A stretch of DNA of 64,000 nt, from the NCBI RefSeq assembly GCF_000337835.1, contig NZ_AOLM01000027.1:62001-126000 (forward strand). Direction: 5' to 3'. The translations under genes and the position numbers were made by a program. Source of the DNA: Haloferax sulfurifontis ATCC BAA-897. GTDB taxonomy: Archaea; Halobacteriota; Halobacteria; Halobacteriales; Haloferacaceae. Under the pieces are notes generated by a model, which was not told where the DNA came from, made no database searches, and saw only the letters and a list, made by a program, of their open reading frames with translations. Below, in pieces: positions 23,215 to 32,539 of the stretch (its first letter is position 1; every line of letters begins with the position of its first letter).

Positions 23215-24618
23215 ATGGACCAGTTCGTCAATCGTATCGAGGAACTCGATCGGTTACAGGCCCTCTACGAGAGTGGTACTGCAGAACTCGCGATCATTTA
23301 TGGCCGCCGCCAGATCGGCAAGAGCGAACTCGTCCGCCAATCGATTGCCGACCGCGACGATGCTGTGTACTATCAGGCAGTCCAAGGAACAGCGACGACA
23401 CAGCTCAGGCGATTCGTCGAGGCAGCAGCGTCGACCTATCCAGATATCACGGCCGTCAAAGAGGAATGGGAACCGCTCGTAACGTACCTCACCGACAGAG
23501 ACGCAGTCATCATCATCGACGAATTCCCGTACCTCATCGAATCGAACGAGGGACTTCCCTCGGTCATTCAACACCTGTGGGATACAGCTGTCGGTGAGAG
23601 TCAGGCAACACTCGTACTCACAGGCTCTGCAATCGGCATGATTCACACCCACGTCCTCGATGGGGGTGCGCCGCTCTACGGCCGGGTATCCCAGACACCG
23701 AATGGTCGCCTCGAACTCACGCAGCTGCCGTTTCGATCCATCCAAGAGTTCGTGCCGACGTACGATCCCGAACAACGGGTGTTCGTCTATGGCGTCTTCG
23801 GTGGCACACCCCGATATCTCAGCCCACTTGATCCATCACAGAGCCTCGGAGAGAACGTCACGCGGCTACTGTGCGACCCGGATGGCCCACTCCACGACGA
23901 GCCCGAGACCGTCCTCCAGATGGAGCTCAACGAGGTGAACACGTATTTTTCGGTTCTCGAGTCGATGGCCAGCGGGAACCGCAGTCGAAACGAGATTGCG
24001 CAGGGAGCCGGCATCGAGAGCACCAATACGTCGTACTACTTCGACCGGCTAGAAACCCTCCAGATCATCGAGAAACAGCATCCGGCACTCGCCGATCCGG
24101 CGCGCAGCAAGCGGACTCGGTACAAGATTCGAGACCCCGTATTTCGGTTTTATTTCCGGTATCTCTACGGCCGCGGGGGACAGTACGAACTCTACGGCGA
24201 GAACGCCTACGCGGATCTCATCGAACCGGGATTGCCCGACTTCGTCAGTGAAACGTTCGAATCGCTCTGTCACCAGGCAGTACCGGCGCTCTATGCAGAC
24301 TACCAGCTCACACGGGTGCCAAGCCAGTGGTGGTACAAGGGCCAAGAGATAGATGTCGTCGCACCAACTGACGAATCAACGCTGATCGCTGGCGAAGCGA
24401 AATTCACCAACGCTCCCCTCGGTTATGACGTGCTCGGGGATCTCGAAGACGACGTGGAGCACATCGATTGGACACCCACGGGGGGTGGTAAGCCGACGTA
24501 TGAATTCGCCTTGTTCAGCCGCTCTGGGTTCAAACGCTCCGTCGAGGAAGCCGCAGCCGAGCGTGATGATCTCCGCCTCTTCGATCTCTCTGATATCGTT
24601 GCTGTTCTCGAGAGTTGA
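23215..24618 (+). CDS. Archaeal ATPase with PD-(D/E)xK-like C-terminus (copy 1 of 3)
   Basis: A 467-residue protein of the archaeal ATPase / DUF234 type. The N-terminal AAA domain has Walker A IIYGRRQIGKSELV (K36) and Walker B AVIIIDEFPYLIES (about 98-111). A middle winged helix follows (RSRNEIAQGAGIESTNTSYY). The C-terminal domain has QEIDVV...LIAGEAKFT (about 377-397), matching the D...E-x-K core of PD-(D/E)xK nucleases. The biological role of this family is not established; it is frequent on archaeal mobile elements and a defence or maintenance role is possible. Paralogues are at 39252 and 40867. Preceded by paired palindromes; it lies directly right of the origin. Confidence 0.85.
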   Translation: MDQFVNRIEELDRLQALYESGTAELAIIYGRRQIGKSELVRQSIADRDDAVYYQAVQGTATTQLRRFVEAAASTYPDITAVKEEWEPLVTYLTDRDAVIIIDEFPYLIESNEGLPSVIQHLWDTAVGESQATLVLTGSAIGMIHTHVLDGGAPLYGRVSQTPNGRLELTQLPFRSIQEFVPTYDPEQRVFVYGVFGGTPRYLSPLDPSQSLGENVTRLLCDPDGPLHDEPETVLQMELNEVNTYFSVLESMASGNRSRNEIAQGAGIESTNTSYYFDRLETLQIIEKQHPALADPARSKRTRYKIRDPVFRFYFRYLYGRGGQYELYGENAYADLIEPGLPDFVSETFESLCHQAVPALYADYQLTRVPSQWWYKGQEIDVVAPTDESTLIAGEAKFTNAPLGYDVLGDLEDDVEHIDWTPTGGGKPTYEFALFSRSGFKRSVEEAAAERDDLRLFDLSDIVAVLES

Positions 24619-25030
24619 ACAGTCATGCCTGCCCCTGGGAACGGGATTGAGGAGGGGTGGTACGTGGTAGTGGTCGCGTGTGTTGTGTGTTCGCCTTTCG
24701 TTCTCGAAAGAAGACACACCTCACACCGAGTGAGCAATGCAGAGACAGTACTGGCAGGGGACCGACCACACTGAGTAGCAGTGAACGCACGTTCGGCCAC
24801 GCACGACACAAACAGCAGGTTCGTTCGCGGTGCGATCTTGAGTTGAAATCTGCAGTAAACTCCTCGAAGACAAGACAGTCATGAGATAATGAACTACCAT
24901 TGAAATCTAGATATTTCACAGATATTAGCACCGACCCCACATATTTCACAATCAAAAGAACTTAATTATCGCCTGAATGTTGAAGATATAGGAATTGTGG
25001 CCAGCGAGACGCAATTCACAAGCAACCCAT
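24619..25030. other. Gap before the conjugation operon
   Basis: About 410 bases with no recognisable gene. The right third (about 24890-24985) is AT-rich with ATATTTCACA repeated three times, and probably includes the promoter of the conjugation operon. A TTG upstream of the first gene of the operon is in frame but the ATG at 25031 is the better start. Confidence 0.4.
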
Positions 25031-25453
25031 ATGTCGAACGAAAAAGACAACGCACCCAATACAGTAGTCACTTCAGCTCACGATTCAACTCGATTCGTTT
25101 CGTCCGGCCGTATCGCCGTGATGATTGCCCTCGGTGGACTCGTTGTTCTCACACAGCCAGTTGCAGCCCAAGATGGGGTCATCTGCAGTGCAAGCAAACT
25201 GCCGCAGATGCTGGAGGGCTTTTTCCAATTAACCACAGGTCTCGGGCTGATCGGTCTCGTCGTTGTCTGGCAAGGTGATTCCCTCTTCCAGATGTTCACG
25301 ACGAACCACGAGCAGAAAGCCAAGCTGAAAGAGCATATGCGGGCGACGTTGAAATCCGCAATCACCCTCCTCGTACTCGGTCCCTTATACACCGTTGCAG
25401 GGTCGTTGATGGGACTCCCACTTGCGCAGTGTGTTGATCTCGCGCCCTGGTGA
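25031..25453 (+). CDS. VirB2/pilin-like small membrane protein
   Basis: 140 residues from the ATG MSNEKDNAPNTVVTSAHDST. Three hydrophobic segments: a signal-like one (IAVMIALGGLVVLTQPVAA, with a potential A-x-A cleavage site before QDGV), then GFFQLTTGLGLIGLVVVW and SAITLLVLGPLYTVAGSLMG. Small size, a cleavable N-terminal segment, two membrane helices and two cysteines (ICSAS, AQCVD) fit a conjugative pilin subunit of the VirB2/TrbC type, although sequence similarity is not decisive. First gene of the conjugation operon; its TGA overlaps the GTG of the next gene (GTGA), suggesting coupled translation. Confidence 0.65.
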   Translation: MSNEKDNAPNTVVTSAHDSTRFVSSGRIAVMIALGGLVVLTQPVAAQDGVICSASKLPQMLEGFFQLTTGLGLIGLVVVWQGDSLFQMFTTNHEQKAKLKEHMRATLKSAITLLVLGPLYTVAGSLMGLPLAQCVDLAPW

Positions 25454-27225
25454 GCACGGGCCTCACATTGCCTTCCCGCATGCGCACGAAAGCGTGGGCT
25501 GTCGTCATCGTGTGGCTCGTCGTCACGAGTGGTCTCGGTCTCACCGGCCTCGTCACAGCAACGCCACACCCGAAGACAGAATCCAATGGCTTGACCGAAA
25601 ACGAGACGGCAACACTGTGGTCTCGTGACGCAGATGCGTACGTGAACGAAACGGTGTATCGCCACCGCTACGGCGAAAGCCGAAGCCCCATCCAGCAACT
25701 CGCGAATGGGACAGACATCACGTTCACACGCCCACCGGCAACCGCAGCGACGTGGACGCGCAATGACTTCGGTGACCTACGCGCAGGCAGTACACAGACG
25801 TCGGTGTATCCGGACCATGCGTCTCTCGAGGGGGGACGCTTCATCGACGATGCACATGCGACGTTCTTCGCCGTCCATCCATCGACACGAGGCCACCTCG
25901 AGGTAGGGGAGACACCGCTGTACGTCGCACCCAACGGAAGCGTTCGCGGATTTGTGGATTACCGTGTTCGGATTCCGGATGGCTACCACTCCAATCGGTC
26001 GTCTGTAACGTGGTCTCTCGTCGACGACGAAATCTCGGAAGTCCGCCTGAAGTCGGATAGTGACGTTATCGTCCGCACAAGAGGGACTCATACACCAGTC
26101 CTTGCGTATCACCTCGACGAGACATGGAGTACAACGCTCACGCTCGAAGCCGATATCGACGTCCGACTGGAGAAGACGACGACAGTCTCTGTTGGGAACC
26201 GAACCCAGACAGAGGTCGCCTATCGGACTGAGACGATCACCGTCGCTGATTCACTCGATGTCGAGGTATACAATCTTCATGCATACGCCTACGACGCCGA
26301 CTATCCAGACGGTGACACCGGCATTGCAATCTTCCAGTCGAGGCCGTGGCAGGGCTACACACTCACCGAGGATGGCGACGCACGCGTTCGCGGTGTCTGG
26401 CGGTTCTACACGGCTCGTGACAACCGATGGGATCGGCTCACGCAGGCGACGGCTACAGACGAGACTGAGATCCATTCCGAAGCACACCCGGTATATGTTC
26501 ATGCCTACCCATCACGCATCGGACCACGAGCTGACCCCATTCGTGATGGGCCGACGATACTCGACTCGTGGGGCAGAGAACGAACGTCGCCACACTCGAC
26601 ACTCGCAGACACGGTGGCTGTCGAAGTCGTCGACCGGGCGTATACGCCCACCTACGGACTTGCAGTCCGCACAGCTGAGCTTGACCGCGATGCACTCCGT
26701 GTAAGCGGTATCGTCCGCGGCAGCAACGCAACGCCCATCACGTCAACGGTAAGCAGTGGTCCGGATCGCGAACTTCGCGAGAGTCGACTCACCGCCGACG
26801 TCGTCACGCAGACGAACGATCAGGCGACCATCCACATTGAACTTCGAGACAACGAGACTGGCGCACCGATCGACCTCACGGCTGACGAACGCCAAGTCTC
26901 GCTCAACGGTGAGTCTGGTGGGGGCTACATCACCATTGCTGACCAGCGTGTTCGGACGAATGAGTCCGGTCTCGCAGTCGTGACCATCGACCAACCAGGA
27001 GTCTATACCGTACGCTATCATCCGGGGTCGTGGCTTGTCGCAAACCCAGCCTATGTTTCAGAGACGGCGACGGTACGGTGGCATCCACTCGGAACGCTCA
27101 ATGGGTGGGTCGGGTTACTCATTGAGGTCGGCTGGCAGTTCATCCCCTTCGTTGTGACGTTCTATGCCGGCAAGCAGGTTCTCCGATTTTTCGGGCCACG
27201 CGATGATTCTGAACGATATCCATGA
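25450..27225 (+). CDS. Large exported surface protein of the conjugation operon
   Basis: 591 residues from the coupled GTG, or 581 from the ATG at 25480. The latter gives a clean signal peptide (RTKAWAVVIVWLVVTSGLGL). About 500 acidic, Tyr- and Thr-rich residues follow, with beta-sandwich-like stretches (TIHIELRDNETGAPIDLT...YTVRYHPGSWLVANP resembles an Ig-like/Big domain). One C-terminal membrane helix (LLIEVGWQFIPFVVTFYAGK) leaves a short basic tail. Topology: the bulk outside, anchored at the C-terminus. The family is unknown to me. Between a pilin-like protein and a lipoprotein in an overlapping operon, it is probably the cell-surface part of the mating apparatus, perhaps for contact with the recipient. 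Overlaps the next gene by ATGA. Confidence 0.7.
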   Translation: MSTGLTLPSRMRTKAWAVVIVWLVVTSGLGLTGLVTATPHPKTESNGLTENETATLWSRDADAYVNETVYRHRYGESRSPIQQLANGTDITFTRPPATAATWTRNDFGDLRAGSTQTSVYPDHASLEGGRFIDDAHATFFAVHPSTRGHLEVGETPLYVAPNGSVRGFVDYRVRIPDGYHSNRSSVTWSLVDDEISEVRLKSDSDVIVRTRGTHTPVLAYHLDETWSTTLTLEADIDVRLEKTTTVSVGNRTQTEVAYRTETITVADSLDVEVYNLHAYAYDADYPDGDTGIAIFQSRPWQGYTLTEDGDARVRGVWRFYTARDNRWDRLTQATATDETEIHSEAHPVYVHAYPSRIGPRADPIRDGPTILDSWGRERTSPHSTLADTVAVEVVDRAYTPTYGLAVRTAELDRDALRVSGIVRGSNATPITSTVSSGPDRELRESRLTADVVTQTNDQATIHIELRDNETGAPIDLTADERQVSLNGESGGGYITIADQRVRTNESGLAVVTIDQPGVYTVRYHPGSWLVANPAYVSETATVRWHPLGTLNGWVGLLIEVGWQFIPFVVTFYAGKQVLRFFGPRDDSERYP

Positions 27226-28061
27226 CACACGATCAATCACAGTTCGATCGACGTACCGTTCTCCGAACAACAGCAGGAATCTCGCTCGCTGGCATTGCTG
27301 GCTGTCTCAACGGTAGTGGCTCCAGTGACGAGATGACCAGCACGAATAGCGATTCAGACGACCAAGGAATCTTGCGTCAGGTCGCTGTGGAGGCAACCAC
27401 GCTTGTCATCAAACTCGGCTCTGGGAGTGCTGTCGAACAGCTCAACCTCATCCAGCCGAATGGTGAGCTATTCGGGACGCGCGAGGTCGCAACCGGCGTT
27501 CAGCGGGTCTCATTCGAGATTGGGACTGCGTACGATCCCGGTGACTATCGAGTGCTCGCCGTTCACGGCGACGAGACCGTCGCCGAGACGAGTTTGGAGA
27601 TCCGACCGCAACTCGAAATCGTTGACGTCGGTCTCTTCAGGAACAACCCAGACAAGCCGTGGGATGAGATCTACGGAGAGAGTGAGACTGATACAAAAAA
27701 GAACGGAGAAGCGTTCGTTACTGTAGCGAATTCTGGAAGCGGACCAGAAGCTGTCGTCGAACTTCGGTTTGAGGGCGATGTACCAAATCCTTCAGAGAAT
27801 CCTCGTGGGAGTGGCATTCATGACCGCGATGCCGTAGTCATTCCACCTAGTGACAAACTCGATCTGTTCAGTAGTTCATTCCCATTCGGGGCAGAGATTG
27901 GAGAGCAAGCCATGGGGTGTTCTGTCACCAACAACCATGGTCAGTTCAGAATCACACTTGAGGTTCGTACCACGTCGAAAGATATTGAGAGCAAGTTCAA
28001 CGTACAGTATTCGGGCTCTGACGTAATGCATGATTGCCGAATCGAAATGGCGGAGGAGTAA
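27222..28061 (+). CDS. Tat-exported lipoprotein of the conjugation operon
   Basis: 279 residues. The N-terminus QFDRRTVLRTTAGISLAGIA followed by GCLNGSGSS is a twin-arginine signal with a lipobox (GIAGC), so it is exported folded and lipid-anchored at Cys. A low-complexity Ser/Asp linker (SSDEMTSTNSDSDDQG) precedes two beta-rich domains (LEIRPQLEIVDVGLFRNNPD...). No catalytic motif is seen. The ATG overlaps the upstream stop, and the next gene begins 4 bases after its stop, so it is an integral part of the operon. A structural role at the cell surface, like other T4SS lipoproteins, is inferred. Confidence 0.75.
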   Translation: MTHDQSQFDRRTVLRTTAGISLAGIAGCLNGSGSSDEMTSTNSDSDDQGILRQVAVEATTLVIKLGSGSAVEQLNLIQPNGELFGTREVATGVQRVSFEIGTAYDPGDYRVLAVHGDETVAETSLEIRPQLEIVDVGLFRNNPDKPWDEIYGESETDTKKNGEAFVTVANSGSGPEAVVELRFEGDVPNPSENPRGSGIHDRDAVVIPPSDKLDLFSSSFPFGAEIGEQAMGCSVTNNHGQFRITLEVRTTSKDIESKFNVQYSGSDVMHDCRIEMAEE

Positions 28062-28064
28062 TCG

Positions 28065-29129
28065 ATGGTGGATCTCATTGACGTCGTTCTGGAGGGTTTC
28101 AAAGACGTCATCGGCTGGGTTACTGATGTTTTCAGCGAAGGCCTCTCAAGCGGCTATCAAGACCTTAGTGAGGCTATGTTTGGAACACCCACTCCTCAAA
28201 CTAATGGTGTATTCATGTTTGGTACTCCCTCAAATGCACCATGGACGTCGATTAGAGACGCTCTAATTGGTGGTGACGTAATGCTCCTCGCCTTGTTGCT
28301 CCTTGTGGTTAGTGTCCAGGGTCGACATGCAATTCGAATGTTCAATTTCGGAAGTGCATATGAGGCCAGCAAGACCAAGAAAACCGCTTTGACTGGTGTT
28401 TTCATGATAATCCTGTGGTACTGGGTCAGTGTGTTAGCACTGTATCTGACTGATGGATTCACAATTGCCCTGCTCCCAGGGTTGACCACACTTCGCGGTG
28501 TTATGATTGGGTTCCTGAGCGCAACGGTGATGAACCCAGTACTCGCTTTCCTCCTCGCCGCAATTGGCGGCATCTCAATGTGGGCGCTTCAAGCCCTCTT
28601 TTTCATCCGCGAGATCTTGCTGTACGTCTACGTCTATGGGATGCCCATCGCCATCGCACTCGGATATGGAAACATCCCCATCCTCTCTGACATCGCGACT
28701 GGCTTCGCAAAACGATTCGTTCCGTTAGTCGTCCTCCCACTCCCTGCAGCGGTCGTGTTCAAAGGCTATGACCTCCTATTCGCCAGTGGGACATTCAATC
28801 CTGCAACTGCCTTTCTCCAGTATCTCGTTGCCGTCTCACTGCCCGTCATCGCACTCTATCTGACGTGGAAGACCTTCGCCTACGCCACCCCACTTACTGC
28901 GAAAGCCATTGGAACCGCAAGCAGAGGCGCAGTCATCGCCGGAAGCGTCGCCACAGGCGCGGCCATCGGCGGGTCGAGCGTCGCAACGACCGCCGCCCGT
29001 TGGGGGCCAAAAGCCGCTGCTGGGCAGGTACTCGCACAGAAAGCTGCCACCCGAGCTGAAAGTACCACCACACCCACCACTGCTGCGTATCGCCGGACCG
29101 AAAACGACCCACACAACACCAATCGCTAA
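28065..29129 (+). CDS. VirB6/TrbL-like polytopic membrane protein
   Basis: 354 residues with about 6-8 membrane segments (VMLLALLLLVVSVQGRHAIR, GVFMIILWYWVSVLALYLTD, VLAFLLAAIGGISMWALQAL, EILLYVYVYGMPIAIALGYG, VPLVVLPLPAAVVFKGYDLL and QYLVAVSLPVIALYLTWKTF) and an Ala/Thr-rich cytoplasmic tail. The size, topology and place right before the VirB4-like genes correspond to VirB6/TrbL, the inner-membrane channel of type IV secretion systems; this is a structural analogy, not a sequence-level proof. Somewhat lower GC than its neighbours. Confidence 0.7.
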   Translation: MVDLIDVVLEGFKDVIGWVTDVFSEGLSSGYQDLSEAMFGTPTPQTNGVFMFGTPSNAPWTSIRDALIGGDVMLLALLLLVVSVQGRHAIRMFNFGSAYEASKTKKTALTGVFMIILWYWVSVLALYLTDGFTIALLPGLTTLRGVMIGFLSATVMNPVLAFLLAAIGGISMWALQALFFIREILLYVYVYGMPIAIALGYGNIPILSDIATGFAKRFVPLVVLPLPAAVVFKGYDLLFASGTFNPATAFLQYLVAVSLPVIALYLTWKTFAYATPLTAKAIGTASRGAVIAGSVATGAAIGGSSVATTAARWGPKAAAGQVLAQKAATRAESTTTPTTAAYRRTENDPHNTNR

Positions 29130-29135
29130 TTCATC

Positions 29136-30260
29136 ATGTCGACAGACTCAGACGCTGCAGAACGCCGTCTCATGGACGAATTCGGAGAAGAAAGCCGCAT
29201 CCCAGGGCTCAATATCGAAGAAGGGGACGTTGGCGTCCTCATTGTGTTCCCACTGCTCGGATTGTTCATTGCCGGACTCACTGGAATCGACTCACTTGCA
29301 GTCCCACTCATCGCAGGGGGCATCGGACTCGGTGCCGCCGTCGTCTATGTCACCCCGGACCACCTCACTGCGTGGGCATGGGCCACAGATGTGTCTCGAT
29401 TCGCAATGCGACCGCGGCAGACGTTTAGTGCGCCCATCGAAACAGATACAGACACCACCGCAGAGTCCGTCCGCAATGCGGGTGGCCTTGCGAACTACAC
29501 ACCGTTCAAACCGGATGAACGAACACAGGAGCTCACCAACATCGAGCGGGCGTGGCCCGGTGTGGGTGCAATCCAGCGTTCTGACGGGGTAATGGAGGCA
29601 TTCATCGAAGTGAACCCAGGGAACATGGACTTCGCCATGTCCGATGACTGGGCGAGCCTCCAAGCAGCAGGCACTGCGTTTGCAAACACGGAACTCGATT
29701 CGAAGCTGACGTTCCACGCGACGACGCGGTCGTTCCCAGTCGAACAACTCACAGAAAACATCGAACGGCGTCTGTCGGATGAAGACGTCACCCAAAACCC
29801 TGTCTTCCGTGAACTCCTCGAAGAGTACCGCGAGAGACGCCCACGGGCGATGCGAAACCGCGGGACACAACAGATTCGCTTTTTCATCGGCGTCGAGGTC
29901 TCGCCACTGGAAGTCTATGACCGCTTCCACGATGAGCGAACGCCTGCAGAGAAGTTGACTGAACTCCCTGGGATTGGCTTCCTATTCACGCCATTCGTCA
30001 CGCGCCGAGAAGACCTCTCGAAACCCGAAGAGCGTGCCCGGATGTTTGAGCGATTAACAACCCGAATCACGAACATCGATTCTGGATTCATCCAACAGGC
30101 GTCGGGGTGGTCGGCTCGTCGCGTGAGTACAGCCGAGTTGTTCATACTGACAATGGAGTTTTGGAACGGCCATGAACACGACTACGACAATCCACAACGA
30201 GTGATCCGTGACCACCCGATTATCGGACGGTCTCGTCGAGAGGATTCATTTGATGCGTAA
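29136..30260 (+). CDS. PrgI-like membrane anchor fused to VirB4 N-terminal domain
   Basis: 374 residues. Two membrane segments (VGVLIVFPLLGLFIAGLTGI and LIAGGIGLGAAVVYVTPDHL) are followed by a soluble domain with YTPFKPDERTQELTNIERAW, MEAFIEVNPGNMDFAMSDDW and LTFHATTRSFPVEQLTENIE, which looks like the N-terminal (CagE/TrbE) part of VirB4-type proteins. The ATPase domain is not included; it is encoded by the next gene. In many archaeal and Gram-positive systems a PrgI-like protein precedes VirB4; here the anchor carries part of VirB4. It overlaps the next gene by 8 bases. Confidence 0.7.
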   Translation: MSTDSDAAERRLMDEFGEESRIPGLNIEEGDVGVLIVFPLLGLFIAGLTGIDSLAVPLIAGGIGLGAAVVYVTPDHLTAWAWATDVSRFAMRPRQTFSAPIETDTDTTAESVRNAGGLANYTPFKPDERTQELTNIERAWPGVGAIQRSDGVMEAFIEVNPGNMDFAMSDDWASLQAAGTAFANTELDSKLTFHATTRSFPVEQLTENIERRLSDEDVTQNPVFRELLEEYRERRPRAMRNRGTQQIRFFIGVEVSPLEVYDRFHDERTPAEKLTELPGIGFLFTPFVTRREDLSKPEERARMFERLTTRITNIDSGFIQQASGWSARRVSTAELFILTMEFWNGHEHDYDNPQRVIRDHPIIGRSRREDSFDA

Positions 30261-32352
30261 CCTCACCCTCCAAACAGTGAGCGACCTCGGACACCAGCTT
30301 TTCGAGTGGTTACAACAACCAACGTCACCCGAAGGTGCTGCCGTGTACGCTATCGGAGCGCTCGGTATTGCGCTCGGGGCCATCAGTGTGTGGAGATACC
30401 GATCTCCCGACGACGTATCCGAAGTCGAGTTCTCGGACGTTCTCGACGAAGACACGATTCACACAGGACACACGGAGGGGCAACTCCTCGATGATATCGC
30501 AGAGTCACACAAAACCACGATTGCACCCACAGCCATCGAATGGGAGACGCGAACTGCTCGTGTGGGCGAACAGTGGACCTCGACACTCATGATTACGGAC
30601 TACCCTGATTACCCAAATGATGGCTACCTCAGTGATCTGTTCCAGCTAACAGACGTTGAGTTCGATCTCACAGCCCACATTCGGCCAAAAAACCAGCTGC
30701 GTGCCCGAAGCGAACTCCAAGAGATTGCTGATGATCTCCAAGTTGATGCCGACCTCGAACAGAGCGTTCGAAGTGGGTATCTCCAACAGCGAGCACACCA
30801 AGCTGCGGCGACGTACAATGCGGTCGAGAGTGGGACTCGTGTCTTCGACCAGTCGGTGTTCGTCACTGTGCGTGCCGACACACGCGAGAAACTCCATGAT
30901 GCCGTCCAACGCGTCAAAAGCGCCCTTCGAGATGAGCCGGCCAGTCTCACACCGAAGACTGCGATTTGCAAACAAGACCTCGCACTCCAATCTGCCGCAC
31001 CGATTGGAAAGAACATCGTTGGTCGCAACTCAATCGCGCTTGGTGGGGCCGTTGGCGCGCTCCTTGCGTCACCACACAACGCGACCATCCTCGAAGAAGG
31101 CGGCGTCGAATTCGGGATTCACAAAGATACCCACAGCCCGGTGGTGATCGACCCATTCGCTCGCGATAACGGCTATGCGATGTTCACCGTCGGCGATACC
31201 GGCTCTGGGAAGTCGTTTGGCTCGAAACAGAACTTCATCCGGTCGATCGAACAAAGCACAGACCGGATTGGCATCATCCTCGAACCACTCAACAATTGGG
31301 CTGGCGTCGCCGAAGCCTTGGATGCCAAGCGCATCACTGTTGGTGGGACACTCGGATTGAATCCCTTAGAGATTCGCCAGACTCCCGAGCACGTCCAGCG
31401 GGCGATGGGTGAGGATGCGAGTCCGTTCAACGAGAAACTCGATGACGCAATGAGCTTTCTCACGAACTACTTCGCACTACGTGGAATCTCGCTTGGCGAC
31501 CGCCGAACCACACTCGAACTCGGACTCCAACAGGCGTACGAACGACAGGGGATCACCGACGAGATCGACACGCACGGCAATCAGAGTCCGACCATCCGCG
31601 ATATGATGGACATCTTTGAGGAGATGGTTGCATCACCCAGCGAGTTTGTCGTTCGGGCGGACGCCGAGGCGCACAAACTCCGAGCAGATGCGACATGGCT
31701 TCTCGGACAACTTCGCCTGTTCGAAGACGGTGGCCGATATGCAAACTTAGGCCGACAATCTGAGTTCAACATCCGCGACGAGAAGGTCATCTACCTCGAC
31801 CTCGCGCAGCAAGAAGGCAGCGTCAGCAGTAGTACGGCACTGACGATGCAACTGCTCATCTCTTTGGTGTACGAACGAGCCAAAGAAACAGACAAGGAAG
31901 TCGTGTTCGTCATCGACGAAGCACGGTACATCATGCAGGACGCCGCAAGTCTGGCGTTCTTAGAGACGGTGTTCCGTCATCACCGCCATCACGACCTCTC
32001 GATTCGACTGGTCACACAGACTGTCGACGAGTTCTTCCAACATACTGAGTCCGAAGCGATCCTCGATCAGTGTGCAGTCAAGCAATTCCATCATCTCGAT
32101 GGCATGGACGAAACGTGGGCCAAAGAGTTCGGGCTGAACTACGCCCAGATGCGGTTCGTCCAAGATGCGATTCCGGGGAATGAGGATGCGGGGTACTCCG
32201 AAGCGCTCGTTGGCGTCGACGGTGAGTGGCGTGGCATCAGAGTTGAGGCGATGCCCAAAGAAAAGCAAGTCATCGACTTCGACCCAACGGAGTCGTCTGC
32301 TGGGTCGTTACCCGGTGGTGAGAGCACTCGTCGAGCGCACAGGCGTTCATAG
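30253..32352 (+). CDS. VirB4-like conjugation ATPase
   Basis: 699 residues from the ATG at 30253, with one N-terminal membrane segment (VYAIGALGIALGAISVW). Walker A is TVGDTGSGKSFGSKQ (about 311-325), Walker B VVFVIDEARYIM, and a motif RLVTQTVDEFF fits the sensor of HerA/VirB4/TraC ATPases. DPFARDNGYAMF before Walker A is typical. VirB4 proteins energise assembly of the mating pore and DNA transfer. Overlap with the upstream gene shows that they are co-translated. Last recognisable gene of the operon; the 190 bases after it contain no clear gene. Confidence 0.88.
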   Translation: MRNLTLQTVSDLGHQLFEWLQQPTSPEGAAVYAIGALGIALGAISVWRYRSPDDVSEVEFSDVLDEDTIHTGHTEGQLLDDIAESHKTTIAPTAIEWETRTARVGEQWTSTLMITDYPDYPNDGYLSDLFQLTDVEFDLTAHIRPKNQLRARSELQEIADDLQVDADLEQSVRSGYLQQRAHQAAATYNAVESGTRVFDQSVFVTVRADTREKLHDAVQRVKSALRDEPASLTPKTAICKQDLALQSAAPIGKNIVGRNSIALGGAVGALLASPHNATILEEGGVEFGIHKDTHSPVVIDPFARDNGYAMFTVGDTGSGKSFGSKQNFIRSIEQSTDRIGIILEPLNNWAGVAEALDAKRITVGGTLGLNPLEIRQTPEHVQRAMGEDASPFNEKLDDAMSFLTNYFALRGISLGDRRTTLELGLQQAYERQGITDEIDTHGNQSPTIRDMMDIFEEMVASPSEFVVRADAEAHKLRADATWLLGQLRLFEDGGRYANLGRQSEFNIRDEKVIYLDLAQQEGSVSSSTALTMQLLISLVYERAKETDKEVVFVIDEARYIMQDAASLAFLETVFRHHRHHDLSIRLVTQTVDEFFQHTESEAILDQCAVKQFHHLDGMDETWAKEFGLNYAQMRFVQDAIPGNEDAGYSEALVGVDGEWRGIRVEAMPKEKQVIDFDPTESSAGSLPGGESTRRAHRRS

Positions 32353-32539
32353 TTGGCACGGACGGCATGATACCCCACCGAGAGAAAACATCGTCTCCGC
32401 CGATCCGACTGCGAGAACGTCGGGCCAGTCAACCTCTGAACCAGATTTATTCAAATTGAAAGGGAACGGGTGGTGCTATCTGGGGACTGCCGGGATGTCA
32501 GTAATCTCCGATAGCTGGTCGCCGTAGATACTACGTCCC

